Positions 26,543 through 34,479 of a DNA stretch of 64,000 bases are shown one piece after another. Both the position numbers and the translations under genes were made by a program. Origin of the DNA: Actinomadura oligospora ATCC 43269. Its GTDB lineage: Bacteria; Actinomycetota; Actinomycetes; Streptosporangiales; Streptosporangiaceae. Location of the stretch: assembly GCF_000518265.1 (NCBI RefSeq), contig NZ_JADG01000012.1, forward strand, positions 310,001 to 374,000. Direction: 5' to 3'. Positions within the stretch are counted from its first letter, which is position 1, and each line of letters starts with the position of its first letter. The notes beneath the pieces were generated by a model, which saw only the letters and a list, made by a program, of their open reading frames with translations, made no database searches and had not been told where the DNA came from.

Positions 26543-27595
26543 CAGTTGCAGCAGCTCGCCTACTTCGTCGCGGTCGCGGAGGTCAGGCACTTCACGCAGG
26601 CGGCCGAGCTGCTGCGCGTCGCCCAGCCGTCGCTGTCCAAGCAGATCCGCGCCCTGGAGACCGAGCTCGGCGCGTCGCTGTTCAGCCGGGCGCGCGGCAA
26701 CATCACCCTGACACCGGCGGGCGAGGCGCTGCTGCCGCTGGCCAAGCGGATCCTCGCCGACGTCGACACCGCCCGGCTCGAGGTGCAGGAGCTCGCCGGG
26801 CTGCGCCGCGGGCGGGTCCGGCTCGGCGCGACGCCGTCGCTGTGCGCGGGCCTGCTCGGGGACGTGCTGCGCCGCTTCCACGACGCCTATCCCGGCATCG
26901 AGCTGCTGGTCGAGGAGGGCGGCTCGCGCGACCTGGTGCGGGACCTGACCCGCGGCTCGCTCGACCTCGCGCTGGTCATCCTGCCGCTGCACGGCGACCC
27001 GCCGCTGTCCACGACGCCGATCCTGCGCGAGGACCTGGTGGCCGCCTCCCCCGCCCTTCCGGCCTCCCCCGCCGCCGAGGCCGCGGGCCGTCCCGCCGAG
27101 GCGGGCGTGGGCGGACGGCTCGCCGGTCGCGGCTGCCAGCTGCCGCGCCGTCCCTACCTGCACATCTCCGACCTCCGGGACCGTCCGCTGGTGATGTTCC
27201 GCCCGGGCTACGACCTGCGGGAGGCCACGATCGGCGCGTGCCGCGCGGCGGGTTTCGAGCCGCGCTTCGCCGTCGAGGGCGGCGAGATGGACGCGGTGCT
27301 CCGGTTCGTCGAGGCCGGGCTGGGCATCGCGGTCGTGCCGAGCATGGTCCTCGCCGGACGGCCCGGGCTGCACGGCACCCCGCTGGTCATCACCGACGAG
27401 GACGACCCGTCCCGCGGCGGACGGCGGAACCAGCCCGGCCACGGCCTGCGCCGCACCATCGCGCTGGCGCACCGCAAGGACGTCGACCTCACCCACGCCG
27501 CCCGCGCCTTCCAGGAGACCCTGGAGAACTTCCTGGTCGAGGCGGGGCTCGCGGGCAGCCTGCCGTCCGGCGTCGAGACGCTGCTCACCCCCTGA
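26540..27595 (+). CDS. LysR family transcriptional regulator
   Basis: 351 residues. The HTH_1 domain is at 1-60 (QLQQLAYFVAVAEVRHFTQAAELLRVAQPSLSKQIRALE), followed by a LysR substrate domain (about 90-310: RGRVRLGATPSL, VEEGGSRDLVRDL). The effector domain has a Pro/Ala/Gly-rich insertion (about 175-205, ASPALPASPAAEAAGRPAEA) not usual for the family, probably a surface loop. The ICL-family wording (VRFVEAGLGIAVVPSMV) is typical. The gene has no divergent partner: the Crp gene points toward it and the next gene runs the same way, so its target is unknown. The start is chosen from the TACCCT -10 placement. Confidence 0.88.
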   Translation: MQLQQLAYFVAVAEVRHFTQAAELLRVAQPSLSKQIRALETELGASLFSRARGNITLTPAGEALLPLAKRILADVDTARLEVQELAGLRRGRVRLGATPSLCAGLLGDVLRRFHDAYPGIELLVEEGGSRDLVRDLTRGSLDLALVILPLHGDPPLSTTPILREDLVAASPALPASPAAEAAGRPAEAGVGGRLAGRGCQLPRRPYLHISDLRDRPLVMFRPGYDLREATIGACRAAGFEPRFAVEGGEMDAVLRFVEAGLGIAVVPSMVLAGRPGLHGTPLVITDEDDPSRGGRRNQPGHGLRRTIALAHRKDVDLTHAARAFQETLENFLVEAGLAGSLPSGVETLLTP

Positions 27596-27734
27596 GCGAC
27601 GCCCGCCCGCCGGGCTCGGGTCGCCGGTCGGGGCTTGTTCTGGGGGACGGCGTGAACCGGGGCGGGGAGCTGGAAGTCAGTAAGAGGTAGGCAGGCGGAC
27701 GTCTGGTGGCGTCCTTCGTGGCGAGGAGCGAGCG

Positions 27735-28502
27735 ATGTCCTTTGGCCCTCCCCCTTATCCGGGGCCCCGGTATGCCGAGGCCCCGGTTCGTCCGCCGCGT
27801 CCGCAGACGGTGCAGATCGCGTTCTACCTGATGCTGGTCGGGGCGGCGATGCAGGTGCTGGGCCTCATCATCACGGTGGTGCGCATCAGTGCGCTGCGCG
27901 ACGAGTTCCGGACGCAGCTCGCGGAGAGCGGGTCGACTCCGACCGAATCGTCGCTGGACGCGATGGTCGCGATAGTCATCGTGTTCGCGAGCGTGTTCGC
28001 GCTGCTCGGGGTCGCGTTGTGGGTCTGGATGGCGTTCATGAACCGGGCGGGCCGTCCCTGGGCGCGCATCACCGGGACGGTGTTCTTCGGCCTGTACACG
28101 CTGAGCACCGGGTCCGGCACGATCGTGCTCACGTCCGGGAGGACCAGCGAGTACAACCTCGGGGGCAACACCCCGGCGACCTTCGCCGTCAGCGCGGTGA
28201 CCTGGCTGATCGGGCTGGCCATCATCCTGCTGTTGTGGAACAGGGCTTCCGGTCCGTTTTTCCGGCCGGTCTACGGGCCGCCGCCGGTTCCCTACGGGCA
28301 GGCTCCGGTCGGGTACCACCCGTATGCCGAGCAGCCGGGTCCGGTCGTCCAGGGGCAGGCCATGTATCCGCAGGGCGGTCAGGCTCCGCCGTTCGAGGGG
28401 CAGCCGCCGTATCCCGGACAGCCGCCGTATCCCGGGCAGGTGCCGCCTGGAGCGGGTGAGGCGCCGCCGTCCACGCCGCCCAACTGGCAGAGTCCCGGCT
28501 GA
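27735..28502 (+). CDS. Membrane protein with Pro/Gly/Tyr-rich C-terminal tail
   Basis: 255 residues: a short Pro-rich head (SFGPPPYPGPRYAEAPVRPP), four TM segments (about 27-52, 78-103, 114-133 and 150-173) and an 80-residue cytosolic tail rich in PYGQ and PPYPGQ units, including a perfect PPYPGQPPYPGQ repeat. This head-TM-tail design is frequent among actinomycete envelope proteins of unknown function. It has a good ribosome site (GAGGAGCGAGC) before ATG 27735. It is not obviously linked to its neighbours and is separated from the LCP gene by 107 bp. Confidence 0.75.
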   Translation: MSFGPPPYPGPRYAEAPVRPPRPQTVQIAFYLMLVGAAMQVLGLIITVVRISALRDEFRTQLAESGSTPTESSLDAMVAIVIVFASVFALLGVALWVWMAFMNRAGRPWARITGTVFFGLYTLSTGSGTIVLTSGRTSEYNLGGNTPATFAVSAVTWLIGLAIILLLWNRASGPFFRPVYGPPPVPYGQAPVGYHPYAEQPGPVVQGQAMYPQGGQAPPFEGQPPYPGQPPYPGQVPPGAGEAPPSTPPNWQSPG

Positions 28503-28609
28503 TCCCTCCCTGACGGCATGGGCCCGACTGGCGAGCTTTGCCGCTTTTAGCACCATAATTTGGCGGGGCGACCCCGCGCCTCACCAGTGCTGACCTGAGA
28601 TGGAACCGA

Positions 28610-30271
28610 ATGAGCGACAGAGACCCTGAACGCGAGCATCCCCGCGAGGGCCTCCCGAAGGACACCGAGTCGTCCGCCCCCGAGGCCGGGGTGGAGGCGG
28701 ACCGGAACGCCGAGGCGGGACGTCTCTGCGAGAACGGCGGATCGGCGGCTTCGGACACGGACGCGTCCGGCGATGCTTCGGACGCGGACGGGTCGGCGGC
28801 TGCTGCTGCTGAGATTCCGGGGTTGGATTCGGCGGAGAACCGGGGCGGGCGGCCGGCGAGGAAGAGGGCCCGGCGGCGGGCGCTGCGCTGGGTCGCCGGC
28901 GGGATGGCCGGGGTCGTGCTGGTCGCCGGGGGCGTGGCCGCGTGGCTCTACCAGGATCTGCGGGGGAACATCCGGCAGGAGCACGTCAAGGGACGGCTCG
29001 GGGAGAACCGTCCGGCGAAGCTCAACAAGTCGCTGAACATCCTGCTGGTCGGGTCGGACACGCGCGAGGGCGAGAACGGGAAGTACGGCTCGGCGGCGGA
29101 GATCTCCGGCGCGCGGTCCGACACGACGATCCTGCTGCACCTGTCGCCGAACCGCGACCAGGCCGTGGGGATCAGCTTCCCGCGCGACTCGATGGTGAAG
29201 ATGCCCACGTGCAAGCGGGACGAGGGCGCGGACGTCCCGGCGCACTTCGGGATGATCAACGAGGCGTTCGCGTACGCGGGGCCGACCTGCACGTGGAAGA
29301 CGCTCGAGTCGCTGACCGGGATCCATATCGACCACTTCGTCCAGGTGGACTTCGTCGGGTTCAAGCGGATGGTGGACGCGCTCGGCGGCGTGGAGATCTG
29401 CCTCGACAAGCCGGTGGACGACCCGCGCGCCGAGCTGCACCTGAAGGCGGGACGGCAGGTCGTGAAGGGCGACGACGCGCTCGGCTACGTCCGCGCCCGC
29501 TACTCGCTCGGGGACGGCTCCGACCTCGAGCGGATCCAGCGGCAGCAGAAGTTCATGGCGTCGGTGGTGAGCAAGGCGACCGGCTCGTCCATGCTGACCG
29601 ATCCGGCCAAGACCTACCGGTTCCTCAAGGCGGCGACGAAGTCGGTCACGACCGACGACGAGCTCGACCTCGGCGGGATGAAGAAGATCGCGGACGGCCT
29701 GAAGGACATGAGCGCCGGACAGGTCCGGTTCGTCACGGTTCCCGTGGAGCCGTACGCGCCCGACCCCAACCGCGTCCAGTGGGACCAGACACAGGCCAAG
29801 GCGTTGTTCCAGGCGATCCAGCACGACAACGACCTGCCCGCGGCGGCGCCGTCGGCCGAGACGTCCGGGCGTCCGGCGAAGGTGGACACCGCCAAGCCGG
29901 CGGGGCCGACCGCGCAGCCCAGGCCGTCCGCGAAGGTGCGGGTCACGGTCGTGAGCGCCGGGGCCAGGCCGCAGAACGTCACGCGCGTCGTCGAGCAGTT
30001 GAACCGGCGTGGATTCGACGTCGAGAAGAAGGTCGAGAAGGCCACGACGACGAAGCAGACCAGCCTGTCCTTCTCCCCGGGCGCGGACGGTCAGGCCACG
30101 CGCCTGGCCCGCATCGCCCCGACGGCCGTCCTCACCCCGGATCCGAACACCCCGAACGGGACGATCCGCCTCGTCCTCGGGACGGACGGACTCCAGCTCC
30201 TCCCGCCGAAGGCCCTCGACTCCATCACCGGCGGTGTGCAGCCCGACCAGAACATCTGCGCGCGGAACTAG
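28610..30271 (+). CDS. LytR-CpsA-Psr (LCP) family cell-wall glycopolymer ligase
   Basis: 553 residues: an acidic, disordered cytosolic head (1-80), one TM (about 93-115, LRWVAGGMAGVVLVAGGVAAWLY), then the LCP domain outside (about 135-320). The LCP domain holds NILLVGSDTREG, ARSDTTILLHLSPNRDQAVGISFPRDSMV (the Asp and Arg residues that bind the polyprenyl pyrophosphate and Mg) and GDDALGYVRARYSLGDGSDLERIQRQQKFM. A C-terminal LytR_C domain follows (about 435-530, VRVTVVSAGARPQNVTRVVEQLNRRGF). The family transfers teichoic-acid-like or arabinogalactan-like polymers from lipid carrier to peptidoglycan. A weak hairpin follows at 30271. It may be transcribed alone. Confidence 0.93.
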   Translation: MSDRDPEREHPREGLPKDTESSAPEAGVEADRNAEAGRLCENGGSAASDTDASGDASDADGSAAAAAEIPGLDSAENRGGRPARKRARRRALRWVAGGMAGVVLVAGGVAAWLYQDLRGNIRQEHVKGRLGENRPAKLNKSLNILLVGSDTREGENGKYGSAAEISGARSDTTILLHLSPNRDQAVGISFPRDSMVKMPTCKRDEGADVPAHFGMINEAFAYAGPTCTWKTLESLTGIHIDHFVQVDFVGFKRMVDALGGVEICLDKPVDDPRAELHLKAGRQVVKGDDALGYVRARYSLGDGSDLERIQRQQKFMASVVSKATGSSMLTDPAKTYRFLKAATKSVTTDDELDLGGMKKIADGLKDMSAGQVRFVTVPVEPYAPDPNRVQWDQTQAKALFQAIQHDNDLPAAAPSAETSGRPAKVDTAKPAGPTAQPRPSAKVRVTVVSAGARPQNVTRVVEQLNRRGFDVEKKVEKATTTKQTSLSFSPGADGQATRLARIAPTAVLTPDPNTPNGTIRLVLGTDGLQLLPPKALDSITGGVQPDQNICARN

Positions 30272-30350
30272 GCCGTTCTCCCCGGCCCCAGGAAGAACGG
30301 GCCTGCGGTTTCCCTTGCCCCGCCGACAGACCCGGCGCACTGTCGGCGGG
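30271..30350 (+). terminator. Tandem hairpins after the LCP gene
   Basis: Hairpin 1 is GGCCGTTCT (30271-30279) with AGAACGGGCC (30294-30303), one bulge. Hairpin 2 is CCCGCCGACAG (30319-30329) with CTGTCGGCGGG (30340-30350), ten-base loop. Neither has a clear T-run, so termination is only likely. Confidence 0.45.
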
Positions 30351-30412
30351 CCGTCCGCGCCCGCGCGCTCTAGAGTCGTTCCAACGGTCAGGAACACCTC
30401 CAGGAGACGGCG

Positions 30413-30901
30413 ATGACGCACCCATCCGACCCCGGTCAGTCCCAGCCGCCGGGCCATCCCTACGGCCCTCCGCCGCCACCCCCGTCCGGCACACAGCAGC
30501 CCCCGCCGTCCTACCACCAGCCTGGCCCGCTCCCCGGCCCCCGCGCCTCCACCCCCGGCCACGCCACCGGCCCGCAGCAGGCATGGGTGCCGATTCCGCG
30601 CGAGAAGGGCCTGCTCGGCGGGCTGCTCGACGCGAACTTCGACACGCTGGTCACGCCGAAGCTGATCAAGTTCTGGTACGTCCTGGCGATCCTGCTGATC
30701 AGCGTGCAGTGCCTGGCGTTCCTGCTGCTGGGGTTGAAGATCGCGACGTGGGACGACTTCTGGGCGTGGGGCGTCATCATGGCCGTCTCGTCGCCGTTCG
30801 TGTGGCTCTTCGAGCTGCTGATGGTGCGGATCCTGATGGAGGCCGTGATGGTGCGGTTCAAGGGCGTGGAGTACCTGCACGTCATCAAGGACAAGATCTG
30901 A
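30413..30901 (+). CDS. DUF4282-type two-TM membrane protein
   Basis: 162 residues. The first ~65 are Pro/Gln-rich and disordered. The DUF4282 core follows: LLDANFDTLVTPKLIKFWYVLAILLI, TM1 (about 85-108), then a short loop, TM2 (about 115-137, WGVIMAVSSPFVWLFELLMV), and the conserved end RILMEAVMVRFKGVE. Function is unknown. Similar heads are found on other membrane proteins here (27735), perhaps for protein-protein contact. CAGGAG before ATG 30413 is a good ribosome site. It lies 55 bp before the kinase at 30957 and may be the first gene of that operon. Confidence 0.85.
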   Translation: MTHPSDPGQSQPPGHPYGPPPPPPSGTQQPPPSYHQPGPLPGPRASTPGHATGPQQAWVPIPREKGLLGGLLDANFDTLVTPKLIKFWYVLAILLISVQCLAFLLLGLKIATWDDFWAWGVIMAVSSPFVWLFELLMVRILMEAVMVRFKGVEYLHVIKDKI

Positions 30902-30956
30902 CGGTCCCGGCGGACGCCGAGGACCGCAGGCACTGAGGGCGAGGGACGGACGTCAG

Positions 30957-33281
30957 GTGGCCGAGTTCGGGGAGACGCGACGCGACCCGGGATTGACCCG
31001 GCGGGACGTGCCGGAGGCACGCGGCGGCGAGGGGCCGGATACGCGCGGCGGTGGGGTGCCGTTGGTGCGGTTGCCGGAGGAGTTGGCGGGGCGGTTCGCG
31101 GTGGTCGCGGAGTTGCCGGTGCAGGGGGCGGAGTCGGATCTGCTGCTGGTGCGGGACGGCGGCGGGCGCGAGCTGGTGATGAAGGTGTTCCGGCGCGGGT
31201 TCCACGCGGACCGGGACGTGTGGGCGAAGCTGCCCGCGCTGGGGTCGCCGCATGTGGTGCGGATCCTGGAGACGGGGAACGCGGGCGGGCGCGACTACGA
31301 GGTCGCCGAGTACGCCGAGCACGGGAACCTGCGGACGGTCATGGACCGGGGCCCGCTGGACACCCCGGACATCGCCCGGATCGTGGAGCAGCTCGCGGAA
31401 GGGATCCGGGCGCTGCACGACGCGGGGATCGTGCACCGAGACCTGAAGCCCGAGAACGTCCTGGTCACGGCGCTGGACCCGGTGCGGACGGCGATCACCG
31501 ACTTCGGCTTGAGCCGGGTGCTGGAGCAGAGCGTGGTGTTCGCGTCGTCGTCGCGGACGCTCGCGTACGCGGCGCCGGAGTCGCTGTCGGGGCAGGTGTC
31601 GCCGGCGCGGGACTGGTGGTCGCTGGGGATGGTCGTCCGGGAGATGGCGACCGGGCGTCCGCCGTTCGGCGGGCTGAGCGAGACGGTGGTCGTCGACCAT
31701 CTGGCGACGCGTCCGATGCCGGTGGAGGACGTCGAGGATCCTCGGGTGCGGCTCCTGGTGCGGGGGCTGCTGACGCGTGATCCGCGACGCCGGTGGTCGT
31801 CCGCGCAGGTCAGCGCGTGGCTGGCGGGTGAGTCGCCGGACGTGGCGGACGAGCGGGAGCGCTCGGCGCCCGTCCATGGGCCGCCGTCCGGGCCGGGGCT
31901 GCCGTTCGACGGGCGGCGGTTCACCGACCGGCGCGAGCTGGCGCGGGCGCTGGTGGAGCGCTGGGACCACGCGGCCGTGTACCTGTTCGGACGCGGCGAG
32001 GCCGGGGAGGCGTGGCGGACGCTGCGCGACTGGCTCGCGGAGGTCCCCGACGACAGCCGGATCGAGCTGGTCGACCGCCACCTGACCTCGGACACCCTGA
32101 GCGCGGACGGCAAGCTGCTGCACCTCGTCCGCTGGCTCGATCCGCAGCTCCCGCCGCACTACCTGGGCCGCCGCGTCACCCCGGACGACCTGCCCGGCCT
32201 GGCCGCCCTCGCGAGCGAGCCGGGGCATCCGGACCACCGGACGGCGTGCCTGCTCGGCAAGGGCCTGTGGGACGGGCGGCTCCTGGACGTCCTGGCCGGT
32301 TTCGAGGGGGCGCACGAGCTGGCGCGCGTCGACGTCCAGTGGCGGGCGCACGTCGCGGCGTGGAACGACCTGGCGCGCTGGCTGCGCTCACAGGACGCGC
32401 TGCCGCTCGCGGCGAAGGCGCGGCTCCCCGGGACCGGGGCGGCGGACGCGCCGGTCGCGGGCGAGGTCCCGCCGGACGAGCCGCCCGTCGTCCTGCTGAC
32501 GCTGCTCGCGCTGGCGGCGCGTCCGGCGGAGACGGCGAACGCGCTGAGGCAGGCCGTCGCGAAGCGGCACGGCGAGGACGTGCCGTGGTTCGCGTGGCTG
32601 GTGGACGGCGCGGCGGACGACGATCCGCTGCGCCTGCTCGCGGTCGCCCGGACGCAGCCGGAGGCCGCCGCCGAGGCCGCGGCGCGGCAGCGGGACCGGC
32701 GGGCCGAGGAGATCAAGGCGGAGGAGCTTCGCCGCCACCGGGATGAGCAAGAGCAGCGGCGCTTGGAGAAGAAGAACGCGGCCGTCACGCGCGCGATCGG
32801 CTGGTCGCTGCCGATCCTGCTGTTCTGGCTGGCCGGAAGCGGGCTCATCGCCCAGCTGGCGGGGGGCGGCACCAAGACCGGCCCGGCCGGTTGGTTCGTG
32901 ATGCTCGGCTTCGTGGCCGTCCTCGCATGGGCCGTGCAGTGCGTGGCCGAGGTGTTCGTCGCGCGCGCGCAGGGAGGCGAGTACTTGCCGCACGGTCCGT
33001 GGGCGTTGGCGTCGAGCGCGCTGTCGGCGAGCGGACGCGGCATGAACAAGGTCGGTCAGGCCATGCGCGGGACGCCGGGCAAGCGCGGTCTCGTGCCGTT
33101 CGCGCTCGTGTTCGGGATCATGTTCGCCCTGCTGCTGATCGCGCTGGCCGCCGTGACCCCGGCGGGCGGCCTGCTGTGGATGCTGGCGATGCCGTCCGCG
33201 GCCGTCGCGCACGCGGTCGCCGCGGGCGTCCGGCTGCACCGCTGGCGCACCACCCGGAATTCCGAGAGAGGGACATCATGA
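30957..33281 (+). CDS. Membrane Ser/Thr kinase with coiled coil and four C-terminal TM helices (first gene of kinase-AAA-radical SAM-FHA locus)
   Basis: 774 residues. The kinase domain is about 45-295: Lys76 in LVMKVFRR, HRD at 160-162 (IVHRDLKPEN), DFG at 182-184, APE in YAAPESLSG. The glycine loop is weak (VQGAESDLLLVRD), the other catalytic residues are intact. A helical region (about 325-560) follows, then a long charged coiled coil (about 570-615, RDRRAEEIKAEELRRHRDEQEQRRLEKK). The C-terminus has four TM helices (about 620-645, 653-675, 718-738 and 740-760). There is no outside sensor domain, so it likely senses at the membrane or through partners. The start is GTG 30957. The stop overlaps the next gene (ATGA). 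Confidence 0.88.
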   Translation: MAEFGETRRDPGLTRRDVPEARGGEGPDTRGGGVPLVRLPEELAGRFAVVAELPVQGAESDLLLVRDGGGRELVMKVFRRGFHADRDVWAKLPALGSPHVVRILETGNAGGRDYEVAEYAEHGNLRTVMDRGPLDTPDIARIVEQLAEGIRALHDAGIVHRDLKPENVLVTALDPVRTAITDFGLSRVLEQSVVFASSSRTLAYAAPESLSGQVSPARDWWSLGMVVREMATGRPPFGGLSETVVVDHLATRPMPVEDVEDPRVRLLVRGLLTRDPRRRWSSAQVSAWLAGESPDVADERERSAPVHGPPSGPGLPFDGRRFTDRRELARALVERWDHAAVYLFGRGEAGEAWRTLRDWLAEVPDDSRIELVDRHLTSDTLSADGKLLHLVRWLDPQLPPHYLGRRVTPDDLPGLAALASEPGHPDHRTACLLGKGLWDGRLLDVLAGFEGAHELARVDVQWRAHVAAWNDLARWLRSQDALPLAAKARLPGTGAADAPVAGEVPPDEPPVVLLTLLALAARPAETANALRQAVAKRHGEDVPWFAWLVDGAADDDPLRLLAVARTQPEAAAEAAARQRDRRAEEIKAEELRRHRDEQEQRRLEKKNAAVTRAIGWSLPILLFWLAGSGLIAQLAGGGTKTGPAGWFVMLGFVAVLAWAVQCVAEVFVARAQGGEYLPHGPWALASSALSASGRGMNKVGQAMRGTPGKRGLVPFALVFGIMFALLLIALAAVTPAGGLLWMLAMPSAAVAHAVAAGVRLHRWRTTRNSERGTS

Positions 33282-34384
33282 GCAGCGGCGTCGAGGCCGA
33301 CATCGTCCTGGACGCGGCGGTCGTCCTCACCCTGGGGATGAACCGCGCGCTGGGCCGCGCGACGGGGCTGGCGGGACGCGGCGCGCAGGCGCTCGCGGAC
33401 CGCGCCGCGGGCCGTGCCGAGGCGCGCGGACGCCGCCTCGCCGAGGTGCGGGACCTGGAGCGCGCGCTCCGCGAGGTCGTCGAGCGCAACGCGCGCATCC
33501 AGGCGCTCCGTGAGCTGGGCGCGGAGGACCTCCCGGCGCCGCTCGCGCCGGGCGAGGACGACGCGTCCGACGACCTGACCGCGTGGTGCGCGCGCGCCGA
33601 CGCCCTGCTGGACGAGGCGGAGACCGCCCTGTCCAGGAGGATCGCCGCCGACCTCGGCACACAGATCTTCGCCACGGAATCCCTCACCACCGACACCTCG
33701 AAGCCCCCGGCACCGACGCCCGCGCGCGTGGACGAGGCGCTCGAACGCGTCCTGTCGCGGCTGCTGCCGGACGCCACGGACGAGGACCGCCGGAACGTCA
33801 TCGACGCGGCGAAACTGCTGTCCGAGACCGGTTCCGCGCAGGACGCCGAGACCGTCCTGTCCGAGGTCAGGCTGCGCGTCCAGGGCGCGAACAACAACGC
33901 CCGGACGCGTCGCGAGCAGGTGAGACGCGCGCGCGCGGAGCAGGACGCACGTGAGCAGGCCGAGGCCGAGCGGCAGTACGTCCTGACCGAGGTCACCAAG
34001 GCGTTCGAGGACCTGGGCTACGAGGTCCAGCAGAGCTTCGAGACGCTCACCGCCGACAGCGGCTCGCTCGTGCTGTCCAAGGGCGACTGGACGGACCACA
34101 GCGTCCGCATGCGGCTGGACGGCGACGCGAAGCTGCGCGCGAAGATGATGCGCGCCACGCCCGTCCTGAGCGAGAACGACCGGCGCGTGGACGTCGAGCG
34201 CGAGCAGGAGTGGTGCGACGCGTTCGAGGCGGCGCGCGAGCGGCTCCAGGACGCCGGGATCGGCTCGGACGTGACCTGGCGGCTCGCCCCGGGCGTGGAG
34301 CGGCTCCCCGTCCGGTCCGAGGCGCGGCAGACTGGGACGCGGGCCGCCCGGGCCAGGGCGCGGGAGCGAAGCCCTGGAGAATGA
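33278..34384 (+). CDS. Coiled-coil cytosolic protein of unknown function
   Basis: 368 residues, unrecognised. Residues 1-90 are helical and Ala/Arg-rich (VVLTLGMNRALGRATGLAGRGAQALADRAAGRAEARGRRLAEVRDLERALREV). Residues 110-160 are acidic. About 195-260 is a strong coiled coil rich in Arg/Glu/Gln (ARTRREQVRRARAEQDAREQAEAERQYVLTEV). The last ~110 residues form an alpha/beta-looking domain (FEDLGYEVQQSFETLTADSGSLVLSKGDWTDHSVRMRLDG...EWCDAFEAARERLQDAGI), followed by a disordered Arg tail. There is no TM. ATG 33278 overlaps the kinase stop by four bases, so it is made with the kinase and is a plausible substrate or scaffold. The stop at 34384 overlaps the start of a mini-ORF. Confidence 0.8.
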   Translation: MSSGVEADIVLDAAVVLTLGMNRALGRATGLAGRGAQALADRAAGRAEARGRRLAEVRDLERALREVVERNARIQALRELGAEDLPAPLAPGEDDASDDLTAWCARADALLDEAETALSRRIAADLGTQIFATESLTTDTSKPPAPTPARVDEALERVLSRLLPDATDEDRRNVIDAAKLLSETGSAQDAETVLSEVRLRVQGANNNARTRREQVRRARAEQDAREQAEAERQYVLTEVTKAFEDLGYEVQQSFETLTADSGSLVLSKGDWTDHSVRMRLDGDAKLRAKMMRATPVLSENDRRVDVEREQEWCDAFEAARERLQDAGIGSDVTWRLAPGVERLPVRSEARQTGTRAARARARERSPGE

Positions 34385-34479
34385 CCCGGACCCGGAGAGC
34401 GACCCGGGGCCTGCGAGGGCCCCGGCGAGCGAGCCGGAACCACAGCCCCGACGACGTCTACCGGAAGAAGTACGCGTGA
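34381..34479 (+). CDS. Possible 32-residue basic microprotein bridging two genes
   Basis: ATG 34381 overlaps the stop of the coiled-coil gene (ATGA), and its own TGA (34477-34479) overlaps the GTG start of the AAA gene (GTGA). The product would have 32 residues with nine Arg in the first 19, ending DDVYRKKYA. It fills the whole 91-bp gap with exact couplings at both ends. It may encode a peptide, or may simply carry terminating ribosomes to the AAA start. Its codons are Arg-heavy but compatible with coding. Confidence 0.4.
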   Translation: MTRTRRATRGLRGPRRASRNHSPDDVYRKKYA

